A stretch of 64,000 nt of DNA, taken from contig NZ_CP114871.1 in the NCBI RefSeq assembly GCF_027474405.1, positions 2,427,001 to 2,491,000 of the forward strand, read 5' to 3'. This document shows, piece after piece, positions 45,791 to 54,418 of this stretch. How positions within the stretch are numbered: position 1 is the first letter of the stretch; each line of letters begins with the position of its first letter. This DNA is from Caulobacter sp. NIBR2454 (lineage in GTDB: Bacteria > Pseudomonadota > Alphaproteobacteria > Caulobacterales > Caulobacteraceae). A program made the position numbers and the translations under genes. The notes beneath the pieces were generated by a model that was given only the letters and a program-made list of their open reading frames with translations, was not told where the DNA came from and made no database searches.

Positions 45791-46576
45791 TCAGATGCTG
45801 GGGATCAGACCACCGTCGACCCGAACCACCGAACCGGTGACATAGGCGGCCTGGCGGCTGGCCAGGAAAGCGGCGACCGCGCCGTACTCTTCCGGATCGC
45901 CCATACGGCCCATGGGGATGGCCCGTGTCGCCTCGGCGGTGACATCCTCTTGCGTCCGGCCCGACGCTTCGGCGCGCTTGCCGTCCAGAAAGCGGATGCG
46001 GTCGGTGCCGATCCGCCCCGGCACGATGATGTTGCAGGTGATGCCGTCGGGGGCCACCTCCCGCGACAGGGTCTTGGACCAGCCCACCAGCGACGCTCGC
46101 AGGGCGTTGGAGATGGCCAGGCCTGGGATCGGCGCCTCGATGCCCGACGACGTGCTGGTGATGATCCGGCCCCAGCCGGCGGCTTTCATCCCCGGCAGGA
46201 CCCGATCCGTGATGGTGATCACCGACAGGACCATCGCCTGGAATTGCGCGGTCCACAGGGCCGGGTCCTGTCCCTGGGCCGTGGTCGGCGGCGGCCCGCC
46301 CGTATTGTTGATCAGGATGCTGATCGGACCGAGCTCCGCCTCAACCCTGGCGATGTTCGGCTCGATCTGGCTCGGATCGGAAAGGTCCCAGGTCAGGGGC
46401 AGGCAGCGCACACCCTTGTCCCACGCGCAGCAGCAGGTCTCCTCGACCGCCTGGGTGTTGCGCCCGGCGACGGCCACGTGAACGCCTTCCGCCGCCAGCG
46501 CATGGGCGATGGCGCGGCCCAGACCGGCGCTGCCGCCGAGAACGAGCGCCGTTTTGCCGGCGATGCCAAAATCCAT
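45791..46576 (-). CDS. Short-chain dehydrogenase/reductase with substituted active-site Tyr/Lys
   Basis: 261 residues with a Rossmann fold: LVLGGSAGLGRAIAHAL at 11-27 and NNTGGPPP at 90-97. The classical YxxxK is LAISN here (L153, N157; GLAISNALRASLVGWSKTL), so both the Tyr and Lys are absent. The C-terminal VRVDGG is intact. An unusual CCC cluster is at 48-50. It was probably derived from a FabG-like reductase; either catalysis uses other residues or it has a binding role. ATG 46576 follows GTGGGG; a TTG at 46597 is less likely. It lies between the hybrid kinase and a semialdehyde dehydrogenase gene on the same strand. Confidence 0.85.
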   Translation of the reverse strand: MDFGIAGKTALVLGGSAGLGRAIAHALAAEGVHVAVAGRNTQAVEETCCCAWDKGVRCLPLTWDLSDPSQIEPNIARVEAELGPISILINNTGGPPPTTAQGQDPALWTAQFQAMVLSVITITDRVLPGMKAAGWGRIITSTSSGIEAPIPGLAISNALRASLVGWSKTLSREVAPDGITCNIIVPGRIGTDRIRFLDGKRAEASGRTQEDVTAEATRAIPMGRMGDPEEYGAVAAFLASRQAAYVTGSVVRVDGGLIPSI

Positions 46577-46681
46577 AGGAAGCCCCACTCGAACCAAGGG
46601 CCGACAAGGAAGCCTAAGCGGCGATCAAGACAAGGCCGTAAAAGCCGAGCGCTCGCCGCGGGGCGACGAACACCGGTCGTT

Positions 46682-48193
46682 TTACCGCATGGTCGGGATC
46701 ACGAACGCGGAGTCCTCGCTCTCGCCTTCCGGCCAGCGCGCGGTCACGGTCTTGACCTTGGTGTAGAACTTCACGCCCTCCATGCCGTGCTGGTTGGTGT
46801 CGCCAAAGGCGCTCCGCTTCCAGCCGCCGAAGGTGTGATAGGCCACCGGCACCGGGATCGGCACGTTGATGCCCACCATCCCGACATTGACCCGCGCCGC
46901 GAATTCGCGCGCCGCCCGGCCGTTGCGGGTGAAGATGGCCACGCCGTTGCCGTACTGGTGCTCTGACGGCAGGCGCACCGCCTCCTCGAAGGTTTCGGCG
47001 CGGACGATCTGCAGCACGGGGCCGAAGATCTCCTCCTGGTAGGTCTTCATGGCCGGCTTGACGTGGTCGAACAGCGTCGGGCCGATGAAGAAGCCCTTCT
47101 CATAGCCTTGCAGGCTGAAGTCGCGGCCATCGACCACCAGCTCGGCGCCTTCCTCGGCGCCCAGGCGGATGTAGTCGGCCACCTTGGCGCGGTGCGCGCT
47201 GGACACCACCGGACCATAGTGCGCCTCGCCGTCGGTGCTGACCCCGACCTTCAGGGTTTCGATCCCGGCCACGATCCGCTCACGCAGCTCGTCCGCCGTC
47301 GCCTTGCCTACCGGCACGACCACCGGCAGGGCCATGCAGCGCTCGCCCGCCGAGCCATAGGCCGCGCCCAGCAGGTCCTTCACCGTCTGGTCCATGTCGG
47401 CGTCGGGCATGATGATGCCGTGGTTCTTGGCGCCGCCCATGGCCTGGACGCGTTTGCCGTTCGCCGTGCCCTGGGAATAGACGTAGTGGGCGATGTCGGA
47501 CGAGCCGACAAAGCTGACGGCCTTGATGTCCGGGTGCTGCAAGATGGCGTCCACGGCGGCCTTGTCGCCATGCACGACGTTCAGCACGCCCTTCATGTCC
47601 AGGCCCAGTTCGGCGCCCGCCTGCATCATCAGCTCGCCCAGGCGGACCGGGACCGATGGATCCTTCTCCGATGGCTTGAGGATGAAGGTGTTGCCCACCG
47701 CGATGGCCACGCCGAACATCCACATCGGGATCATGGCGGGGAAGTTAAACGGCGTGATGCCCGCCGCCACGCCCAGGGGCTGGCGCATGGAATAGACGTC
47801 GATGCCCGGACCGGCGCCCTCGGTGTATTCGCCCTTCAGCACGTGGGGGATGCCGCAGGCGAACTCGATCACCTCCAGGCCGCGCTGGATGTCGCCCTTG
47901 GAGTCGGCGATGACCTTGCCATGCTCGCTGGACAGCAGTCCGGCCAGCTCGCCCATGCGGCTTTCGACCAGGCGCTTGAACTCGAACATCACGCGCGCCC
48001 GGCGCTGCGGGTTCACCGCGCCCCAGGTCCGCTGGGCGGTGACGGCCGCCTGGACGGCCAGGTCCATCTCGGCGACCGTGGCCAGCTGCACGCGGGCCTG
48101 AATTTCGCCGGTGTTGGGATTGAACACGTCGCCGAAGCGGCCCGAGGCGCCCTCGAAGGCCTGACCGTTCACGAAATGATGGATGTTGCGCAT
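46682..48193 (-). CDS. mmsA: Methylmalonate-semialdehyde dehydrogenase (CoA-acylating)
   Basis: 503 residues of the aldehyde dehydrogenase superfamily. The MMSDH hallmarks are FNFPAMIPMWMF, the catalytic Cys in GSAGERCMALPVVVP and FGGWKRSAFGD near the C-terminus. It oxidises methylmalonate or malonate semialdehyde to propionyl-CoA or acetyl-CoA in valine and inositol breakdown. ATG 48193 has GGAGGAGC upstream and matches the usual length of about 500. No other valine-pathway gene adjoins it; an SDR gene follows on the same strand, but that protein lacks the features of 3-hydroxyisobutyrate dehydrogenase. Confidence 0.94.
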   Translation of the reverse strand: MRNIHHFVNGQAFEGASGRFGDVFNPNTGEIQARVQLATVAEMDLAVQAAVTAQRTWGAVNPQRRARVMFEFKRLVESRMGELAGLLSSEHGKVIADSKGDIQRGLEVIEFACGIPHVLKGEYTEGAGPGIDVYSMRQPLGVAAGITPFNFPAMIPMWMFGVAIAVGNTFILKPSEKDPSVPVRLGELMMQAGAELGLDMKGVLNVVHGDKAAVDAILQHPDIKAVSFVGSSDIAHYVYSQGTANGKRVQAMGGAKNHGIIMPDADMDQTVKDLLGAAYGSAGERCMALPVVVPVGKATADELRERIVAGIETLKVGVSTDGEAHYGPVVSSAHRAKVADYIRLGAEEGAELVVDGRDFSLQGYEKGFFIGPTLFDHVKPAMKTYQEEIFGPVLQIVRAETFEEAVRLPSEHQYGNGVAIFTRNGRAAREFAARVNVGMVGINVPIPVPVAYHTFGGWKRSAFGDTNQHGMEGVKFYTKVKTVTARWPEGESEDSAFVIPTMR

Positions 48194-48328
48194 GGGGCTC
48201 CTCCGTAATTCTTGTTTTGCGGGACGAGCTATCAAACCACGCCGCCTTGCGCGAATGATTTTCTCCGAATGGGGCGTGCTTGCGGCGAAGGCTGGCGCGG
48301 CGATCCCGAACTCCGGTATCTGGCAGAT

Positions 48329-48691
48329 ATGACCGATCAACTGCAGATGTTCGGCGAGACCCGCGTGCTGGTCTGCGCGGCTGAGGGCCGGCCTCTGACC
48401 GCCGAGTCCGACGCCAACGAGTTCATGAGCGCGGCCTGGTCGCAGGAGGCGGACTGGATCGCGATCCCAATCTCGCGTCTGGGCCCGGACTTCCTGCGGC
48501 TCAGCACCCGCCTGGCCGGCATGGTGATCCAGAAGTTCGTCAACTACCGCCTGCATCTGGCCATCGTCGGCGATATCTCGGCCCAGATCGCCGACAGCAA
48601 CGCCCTGCGCGACTTCGTCTACGAATCTAATCGGGGCCGTTCGGTATGGTTCGTAGCCGATCTAGCGGATTTTGAACGGCGACTGCCCTAG
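48329..48691 (+). CDS. DUF4180 domain protein
   Basis: 120 residues resembling DUF4180: alternating strand/helix (TRVLVCAAEGRPLTAESDAN, WIAIPISRLGPDFLRLSTRL, RLHLAIVGDISAQI, SVWFVADLADFERRL). The fold pattern recalls SpoIIAA/STAS-like domains. There is no signal peptide. ATG 48329 gives the family length; open frame exists farther upstream without support. Function unknown. It is divergent from mmsA and followed by an esterase-fold gene. Confidence 0.72.
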   Translation: MTDQLQMFGETRVLVCAAEGRPLTAESDANEFMSAAWSQEADWIAIPISRLGPDFLRLSTRLAGMVIQKFVNYRLHLAIVGDISAQIADSNALRDFVYESNRGRSVWFVADLADFERRLP

Positions 48692-48769
48692 CGGCCGCGC
48701 CAACTTCCCGCCATGGTGAGGCGGCAAGCTTGGCTTGAACCTTCGATTGCAGCCTGCGGAGACAGCGGC

Positions 48770-49828
48770 ATGGCGACGAGTGTGCTTGGCGTAGCGTCCG
48801 TCGTCCTGGCCCTGCTCGCGGCGCCCATCGCCGCGGCGGCCCAGAGCCGGCTACAGGATTTCGAGCTCCGCTCCAGCCGCTTCGAAGGCAACCGCATAGG
48901 CGTCTCGCCGGTGCGGAAGGTCACCGCCTATCTGCCCGATGGCTACGACGGTTCGGCCCGCCGCTATCCGGTGATCTACTACCTGTCGAACCTGTTCGAG
49001 ACCAACCGTAGCCTGTTCGACGCCAATGGCGGCCGGACGGTGCTAGACGCGGCGATCAAGGCCGGGACCATCCCGCCGGTCATTGTGGTTTCGGCCGACT
49101 TCTCGACGCCGCTCGGGACCTCGTTCTACGCCAACTCGCCGGTCACCGGGAACTGGAGCGACTTCCTGGCCGAGGACCTGCCCACCGCAGTGGATGGCCG
49201 CTTCCGCACCCTGCCGACCTCCGCATCGCGCGGCCTGCTGGGCGATCGCATGGGCGGCTATGGCGCGATCCGCACCGCGATGCTGAAGCCCGGCGTGTTC
49301 GGCTCGGTCTTCGCCCTGCACCCCATCGGCACGGGCGTCGGCATCCAGACCATGCACTCGCGGCCGAACCTGGAAAAGATGGCCGCCGCCAAGGCCCTGT
49401 CCGATCTCGACGGGGACGGCTTCTCCCAGATTTTCACGGCCATGTACCAGGCCTTCCTGCCCAACCCGGCCAATGGCCCGCTGTTCGTCGACATGCCGGC
49501 CCGGCGCGAGAATGGTCAGCTGATCGTGGACTCGGCCCTGACCGCCAAGCTCCAGAACGCCTTCCTGCTCGACCGTCTGCTGCCCGCCCATGCCGACAAC
49601 CTGAAAGCCCTGCGCGGTCTGCAATTGGAGTGGGGCCGCTTCGACGGCACCACCGACCACGTGGTGTCCAACCGCGCCTTCTCTCACCTGCTGGAGGAAT
49701 ACGGGATCGCCAACGAGGCCGAAGAGTATCGCGGCTGGTGGGGCGAGACGCACTGGACGCAAAATGGCCGCGTCGCCACCCGCGCCCTGCCCTTCTTCGC
49801 CCGCACCCTGGCCTTTGAGAAGCCCTAG
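48770..49828 (+). CDS. Exported esterase-fold (EstD/S-formylglutathione-hydrolase-like) protein lacking the nucleophile Ser
   Basis: 352 residues with a signal peptide (VVLALLAAPIAAAAQS). The alpha/beta hydrolase core has the expected YLPDGYDGS, YPVIYYLSN, VIVVSADF and elbow regions. The elbow reads LLGDRMGGYGAI (R160), where esterases have GxSMGG, so the catalytic serine is replaced by Arg. The C-terminal acid/His regions (GRFDGTTDH and GETHWTQ) remain. Hydrolysis by the usual mechanism is unlikely; a binding or scaffold role is possible. ATG 48770 begins the signal peptide. Confidence 0.82.
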   Translation: MATSVLGVASVVLALLAAPIAAAAQSRLQDFELRSSRFEGNRIGVSPVRKVTAYLPDGYDGSARRYPVIYYLSNLFETNRSLFDANGGRTVLDAAIKAGTIPPVIVVSADFSTPLGTSFYANSPVTGNWSDFLAEDLPTAVDGRFRTLPTSASRGLLGDRMGGYGAIRTAMLKPGVFGSVFALHPIGTGVGIQTMHSRPNLEKMAAAKALSDLDGDGFSQIFTAMYQAFLPNPANGPLFVDMPARRENGQLIVDSALTAKLQNAFLLDRLLPAHADNLKALRGLQLEWGRFDGTTDHVVSNRAFSHLLEEYGIANEAEEYRGWWGETHWTQNGRVATRALPFFARTLAFEKP

Positions 49829-50481
49829 GCCGCCGGGGCGTTCTGCTCGAACGTCGCCAACTGGTCAGCCAGAGCCTTTCTGAAAGCCGGCCGCGCCTGG
49901 CAACGTTTGAGATAGGCGTCCAGCACGGGTTCGTCCGCCACCAGGGTCGTATGGCGCAGATTGCGCAGAACCGTCGCCATCAACAGGTCCGCGGCGGTGA
50001 AGCGCCCGCCGACAAGATAGTCCTTGCCGGCCAAGACCGCCGCCAGCTCCGCCAAGCGTGTCTTCACATGGGCCTCGGCCGCCGGCCGCCGCTGCGCGAC
50101 CCAATCCTCGCCCGCATGGAAAAGGTCCAGATCCGCCAGGCCGTCGAAGGCCGGCTCCATGGTGTTGATGGCCGCGAACAGCCAGGTCTTGGTCAGGGCC
50201 TGAGCGGCCGCGTCGCCCGGCATGAGGGCGTCCGACCGTTCGGCGATGTGCAGAACGATCGCCGCGGACTCGAACATGACGAAGCCGTTTTCCCGGTAGG
50301 CCGGCACCTGGCCGAACGGCTGCAGCGCCCGATAGCTGTCCGTCCCCTGGTCCGCGCTTTCGATCAGCAGCACCTCATAGGGCCAGCCCGCCTCTTCCAG
50401 CGCCCATCGCACGCGCAGGTCCCGCACCAGTCCCTGGGCGAAGTCCGGGACCCATTTGAATGCGCTCACCGTGATCATCAT
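49825..50481 (-). CDS. Glutathione S-transferase family protein
   Basis: 218 residues: thioredoxin-like N-domain (KWVPDFAQGLVRDLRVRWAL; the cis-Pro and glutathione-binding region GQVPAYRENGFVMFESAAIV) and an all-helical C-domain with DYLVGGRFTAADLLMATVL, the conserved N-capping box. It probably conjugates or reduces small electrophiles with glutathione. Two adjacent ATGs (50481 and 50478) follow GGAGAG. It is convergent with the esterase-fold gene (4-bp overlap of stops) and divergent from the Crp/Fnr gene. Confidence 0.88.
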   Translation of the reverse strand: MMITVSAFKWVPDFAQGLVRDLRVRWALEEAGWPYEVLLIESADQGTDSYRALQPFGQVPAYRENGFVMFESAAIVLHIAERSDALMPGDAAAQALTKTWLFAAINTMEPAFDGLADLDLFHAGEDWVAQRRPAAEAHVKTRLAELAAVLAGKDYLVGGRFTAADLLMATVLRNLRHTTLVADEPVLDAYLKRCQARPAFRKALADQLATFEQNAPAA

Positions 50482-50644
50482 CGTCTCTCCATAGGCGCGA
50501 CCGGCGCCGCCTCGATCCAAGGACGGGTGGACGAGGCGGATTCCGACACCCCCCTTTCGAAACGCCGAGAGCGATCTGAACCGTCTAGCTTGGCCGGCGT
50601 TGTCAAAGGGCGTCACCAGTAGATGGGGCTCGAAAGGCGCGACC

Positions 50645-51343
50645 ATGCCGTCAAACCAGTTCCTCGCCGCCCTCCATCCGGAAGATGCGGCCAAGCTCAC
50701 CCCCCTGCTGCGTATCGTTCATCTGGAGCGTGACGGTCAGATCGCGGAGGAGCACTCGCCGCTGGATCGTATGGTCTTGCCGATCGACTCCATCCTGTCG
50801 GTGATCACCGTGATGAAGGACGGGCGGCAGGTGGAGAGCCGCACCATCGGTTGTGAAAGCGGCTATGGACTGCTGCACGCGCTCGGCTCGCCCATCTCGT
50901 TCGAGCGGGTCATCGTCCAGATCGGCGGCGAGGCCTACACTGCGCCCCTATCCAGCGTCAGCAAGATCGTCCGCGAAAGTCCCACCCTGGTCGAGGCTGT
51001 CGCCCGCTATTCCCAGGCCACCCTGATTCAGAGCGCCCAGTCCACCGCCTGCATGGCGCTGCACACGCTTGAACAGCGCATGTGCCGCTGGCTGCTGATG
51101 ACGGAAAGCCGTCTCGGCCGCGACGTACTGCCCCTGACCCAGGAGCACCTGTCGATCATGCTCGGCGTGCAGCGCACCACCATCACCGCCACGGCCGGCG
51201 CCTTGCAGGAGCGCGGCCTGATCGCCTACAGCCGGGGCAAGGTCCGCTTGCTGGATCACCCCGGCCTGGAGCGCACCGCCTGCGAGTGCCACGCCACCAT
51301 CGACTGGGCGGCCAAGATCATGACGCTGTCGCAAGGCGGCTGA
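50645..51343 (+). CDS. Crp/Fnr-family transcriptional regulator
   Basis: 232 residues: cyclic-nucleotide-binding-like beta-barrel (about 25-120), dimer helix and a Crp-type HTH (PLTQEHLSIMLGVQRTTITA, then AGALQERGLIAYSRGKVRLL). No N-terminal cysteine cluster for an Fe-S cluster and no canonical cAMP-binding RxA motif are seen, so the ligand is unknown. This pattern (LEQRMCRWLLM; C-terminal ECHATIDW) is common in alphaproteobacteria. It is divergent from the GST gene. Confidence 0.9.
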   Translation: MPSNQFLAALHPEDAAKLTPLLRIVHLERDGQIAEEHSPLDRMVLPIDSILSVITVMKDGRQVESRTIGCESGYGLLHALGSPISFERVIVQIGGEAYTAPLSSVSKIVRESPTLVEAVARYSQATLIQSAQSTACMALHTLEQRMCRWLLMTESRLGRDVLPLTQEHLSIMLGVQRTTITATAGALQERGLIAYSRGKVRLLDHPGLERTACECHATIDWAAKIMTLSQGG

Positions 51344-51384
51344 CCGGCCTTGCCGCATGGCCCGAGCATCCGCGATGATGCGGG

Positions 51385-51996
51385 ATGTCCGCGCCCGCCG
51401 ACCAGATCAGCGACCTCTACGAACGCAACGCCGCGCGCTATGACGCCGATCGCGGCAAGAGCCTGGCCGAGCGCGCCTGGCTGGACCGTTTCCGGTCAGC
51501 CATGCCCACCGGCGGCGCCATCCTCGATCTTGGGTGCGGGTCAGGCGAGCCGATCGCCAGATATATGATCGAGAGCGGTCATGCTCTCACGGGCGTCGAT
51601 TCCTCCGCCAGCCTTATCGCCCTTTGCCGCGACCGCTTTCCTGACAGCGACTGGCGGATCGGCGACATGCGAAAGCTGGACCTGGGCGGGCGGTTCGAAG
51701 GGATCATCGCCTGGGACAGCTTCTTCCACCTGCGGCCTGACGATCAGCGCGCCATGTTCGCGGTCTTCCAGGCTCACGCCGCTCCCGGCGCCGCCCTGAT
51801 GTTCACCAGCGGCCCGGCCGCCGCCGAGGTGATCGGCGAGTATCGCGGCGAGCCGCTGTATCATTCCAGCCTCGATCCATCCGAGTACCGAGACCTCCTA
51901 GAAGGCCACGGCTTCCAGGTGCTGCGCCATGTGGTCGAGGACCCCGATTGCGGCGGCCATACGATCTGGCTGGCGAAATTTTCCGGCAAAGCTTGA
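51385..51996 (+). CDS. Class I SAM-dependent methyltransferase
   Basis: 203 residues. SAM-binding motif I is ILDLGCGSGEPIARYMIESG (about 46-65), the motif II acidic loop is VDSS and GDMRKLDLG is the adenine-contact region. The family is typical of small-molecule methyltransferases; the acceptor cannot be predicted. It lies 41 bp after the Crp/Fnr gene on the same strand. Confidence 0.88.
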   Translation: MSAPADQISDLYERNAARYDADRGKSLAERAWLDRFRSAMPTGGAILDLGCGSGEPIARYMIESGHALTGVDSSASLIALCRDRFPDSDWRIGDMRKLDLGGRFEGIIAWDSFFHLRPDDQRAMFAVFQAHAAPGAALMFTSGPAAAEVIGEYRGEPLYHSSLDPSEYRDLLEGHGFQVLRHVVEDPDCGGHTIWLAKFSGKA

Positions 51997-52061
51997 GCGC
52001 GGCTGTCGGATCGCGGCGACCGCGCGCGTCCTTGCACCAGTGACCGCAAGGGGAGCAAGCG

Positions 52062-52622
52062 ATGTCCTTCCAGGCCTATCTCGACGCCGTCCAGGCCAAG
52101 ACCGGCAAAACACCCGCTGAACTGAAGGCGCTGGCCGCCAAGAAGTCTCTGGTCGGCCCTGGCGTGAAGGCCGGCGACGTCCTGGCCTGGCTCAAGGATG
52201 AGTTCGACCTGGGCCGCGGCCACGCCATGGCGATCTTCGCCTTGCTCAAGGCGGACGCCGAGCCCCGCGGCGCCGTCGAAGACCGCATCGACAAACTGTT
52301 CGCCGGAAGCCGTTCGGCCCTGCGCCCGCTGTTCGACGGCCTGGTCGAGCGCGCCCGCGCCCTTGGCGACGACGTCGATCTGGCGCCGACCGATACCTAT
52401 GTCAGTCTGGTCCGGGGCTCGCGAAAGTTCGCCATCGTCCAGCCCGTCGCGAGCCGCCTCGACATCGGGATCAAGCGAAAGGGCGTCACCCCCACCGACC
52501 GGTTCGCCGCCGCCGGCTCCTGGAACAGCATGGTCACCCACCGCGCCCGCCTGACGAACGCTGCGGAGATCGACGCCGAGCTGGTGGAGTGGCTCTGGGC
52601 GGCCTACGCGGCGGCGACCTAG
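52062..52622 (+). CDS. DUF4287/DUF5655 domain protein
   Basis: 186 residues: an N-terminal DUF4287 helical domain (SFQAYLDAVQAKTGKTPAEL to LGRGHAMAIFALLK) and a C-terminal DUF5655-like domain (RKFAIVQPVASRLDIGIKRK). Neither has an assigned activity; related domains occur in proteins thought to bind nucleic acid or DNA ends. Its TAG overlaps that of the convergent TetR gene at CTAG. GGGGAGCAAGCG precedes the ATG. Confidence 0.8.
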   Translation: MSFQAYLDAVQAKTGKTPAELKALAAKKSLVGPGVKAGDVLAWLKDEFDLGRGHAMAIFALLKADAEPRGAVEDRIDKLFAGSRSALRPLFDGLVERARALGDDVDLAPTDTYVSLVRGSRKFAIVQPVASRLDIGIKRKGVTPTDRFAAAGSWNSMVTHRARLTNAAEIDAELVEWLWAAYAAAT

Positions 52623-53248
52623 CCGCCTCGCAACACCCCGCGGGTCAGCATCGCCAGATGACCTTCGATCAGCGTGTCTCTCTCCACCCAGGGAAATCCT
52701 GGACGAGCGATCAACAGCGACACCAGCCCGTGCAAGCCCGCCCACAGGCTCTGGGCCAGGGCGACGGGATCATCGCCGATGGTCAGGCCGTCGGCGTGCA
52801 GATCAGCGACTCCCTGGCGAAGGCGGTCGAAGGCCTGCATCGCCGGCTTGGCGGCCGGATCGGCCAAGGGTTTCGGCCTAGCCGCGCCCTCGATCATGAA
52901 GGCCACACGATAGGCGTCCGGGTTCTGCAGCCCGAAATCCACATAGACCCGCAGGTACTCGGCCAGTTGTTCGCGCGGCGTCGTCGCCACAGGAACAAAG
53001 CCCTCAAGCCGCTGAACCAGCAGCAGGAAAGCGCGATCGTGCAGCTCATCGACGATCTCGTCCCGGCTGGCGAAATACTCGTAGAGGCTGGGCTGGGAGA
53101 CACCCACGGCGTCGGCGATCTGGCGCGTTGAAAGGCCGTGCAGTCCATGCTCGCCGATCAGGCGCAGGGCCGCGGCCAGGATTTCCTCACGGCGCTCGCC
53201 GCCCTGTCCCTTGGCTTTCCTGGGAGATCGCTTCGCCGGCGCTTTCAC
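52619..53248 (-). CDS. TetR-family regulator of the adjacent RND efflux operon
   Basis: 209 residues. After a basic N-terminus (KRSPRKAKGQGGERREEIL), the TetR HTH reads LRLIGEHGLHGLSTRQIADA, then VGVSQPSLYEYFASRDEIVD; a TetR_C-type domain follows. It is divergent from an RND adaptor/pump operon across 96 bp, the standard arrangement of a local efflux repressor. A TTGACAGTGTTAG motif in that spacer is its likely operator. Confidence 0.9.
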   Translation of the reverse strand: MKAPAKRSPRKAKGQGGERREEILAAALRLIGEHGLHGLSTRQIADAVGVSQPSLYEYFASRDEIVDELHDRAFLLLVQRLEGFVPVATTPREQLAEYLRVYVDFGLQNPDAYRVAFMIEGAARPKPLADPAAKPAMQAFDRLRQGVADLHADGLTIGDDPVALAQSLWAGLHGLVSLLIARPGFPWVERDTLIEGHLAMLTRGVLRGG

Positions 53249-53278
53249 AGATTTAATGTTTCCCCGTTCGACGAAATC

Positions 53279-53291
53279 TTGACAGTGTTAG
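53279..53291. promoter_or_regulatory. Candidate -35 box and overlapping TetR operator
   Basis: TTGACA at 53279-53284 matches the -35 consensus. The longer TTGACAGTGTTAG is an imperfect palindrome around an ACAGTGT core, a form frequent in operators of efflux-controlling TetR proteins. It lies about 60 bp before the adaptor start. No strong -10 box was found. Confidence 0.35.
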
Positions 53292-53344
53292 GTTGGATCG
53301 CGCATGGATGACCTATCACTGATCGGCTATCGGGGGAATAGATC

Positions 53345-54418
53345 ATGCGGACCCTTCCGCTCACCGCGCTTCTGGCGCTCGCGGCGCTTGGCCTCGCCGC
53401 CTGCGGCGACGAGAAGCCGGCGGAGACCACCCCTCCCCCCGCTGTTCAGGCCATAACCGCCCCCGCCGGCTCGCAGCAGGCCGCCGTCGTCGCCACCGGC
53501 CGCATCGAGCGGCGCCGGGAAATGACCCTGTCCTTCCGCATCGGCGGGGTGATGACCGCCATGAACGTGGAGGCCGGCGATCCCGTCCGCACCGGCCAGG
53601 CCCTGGCCAGTATCGATTCCTCGGGCGTCGACGCCGGCCAGGCCCGCGCCTCCGCCGATGTTGAACGCGCCCGCCGCGATCTGGAGCGCGACCGCGCCTT
53701 GTTCGAAAAGGGCTATGTCTCCAAGCAGCGCATGGACGATCGCGCCAGCGCCCTGAAGGTCGCCCAGGCCAGCCTGTCCGCCGCCGCCTTCGACCGCCGC
53801 TGGGCCAGCCTGACCTCGCCCGTCAGCGGCGTGGTGCTGGAGCGTCTGGCCCAGGCGGGCGAAGTCGTCGCCCCCGGCCAGGCCGTCCTGCGCGTCGCCG
53901 ATCTCAACAGCCCACTGGTCCTGCGCGTCCCTATCCCGGACCGCGAAGTCGCCCGCCTGCGCGCCGGCGCCCCGGCCCAGGTCAAGCTCGCCGAAGGGGG
54001 AGGCCTCCTGACCGGCCGCATCACCCGCATCGGCCAGCAGTCGGGCGCCCGCACCGGCGCGGTGGAGGTCGAGATCGAACTCGCCGCCGCCCCCGGCCTG
54101 CGCAGCGGCCAGATCGCCACCGCCGAGATCGCCGCCTCGCCTCTGCCCGGGGCTACCAATCAGATGGTCCGCATCCCCGCCGAAGCCATCATCGAGGCTC
54201 AGGGCGCCAGCGCCCACGTCTTCGTCATCGAGGGCGACATCGCCCGCCGCCGCCCCGTCCGCTTCGGCGGCTTCGACGGGGATGACGCCCTTGTCGCCGG
54301 CCTGCCCGCGGGCGCCCGCATCGCCACGGCCGGCGCCGGCTTCATCGGCGACGGCGACAAGGTCCGGGTGATCGACCCGGCGGCCCTCAACGCAGCGCCG
54401 GTCAAGGCCGCACGCTGA
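53345..54418 (+). CDS. RND efflux periplasmic adaptor (membrane fusion lipoprotein)
   Basis: 357 residues. Lipoprotein signal (LAALGLAACGD), then the HlyD/AcrA layout: lipoyl half-motifs SFRIGGVMTAMNVEAGDPVR and SPVSGVVLERLAQAGEVVAP flanking a helical hairpin (about 95-145), followed by beta-barrel and membrane-proximal domains. It bridges the inner-membrane pump and an outer-membrane channel. The stop overlaps the pump start (TGATG). No outer-membrane TolC-type gene is in the operon. Confidence 0.93.
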   Translation: MRTLPLTALLALAALGLAACGDEKPAETTPPPAVQAITAPAGSQQAAVVATGRIERRREMTLSFRIGGVMTAMNVEAGDPVRTGQALASIDSSGVDAGQARASADVERARRDLERDRALFEKGYVSKQRMDDRASALKVAQASLSAAAFDRRWASLTSPVSGVVLERLAQAGEVVAPGQAVLRVADLNSPLVLRVPIPDREVARLRAGAPAQVKLAEGGGLLTGRITRIGQQSGARTGAVEVEIELAAAPGLRSGQIATAEIAASPLPGATNQMVRIPAEAIIEAQGASAHVFVIEGDIARRRPVRFGGFDGDDALVAGLPAGARIATAGAGFIGDGDKVRVIDPAALNAAPVKAAR

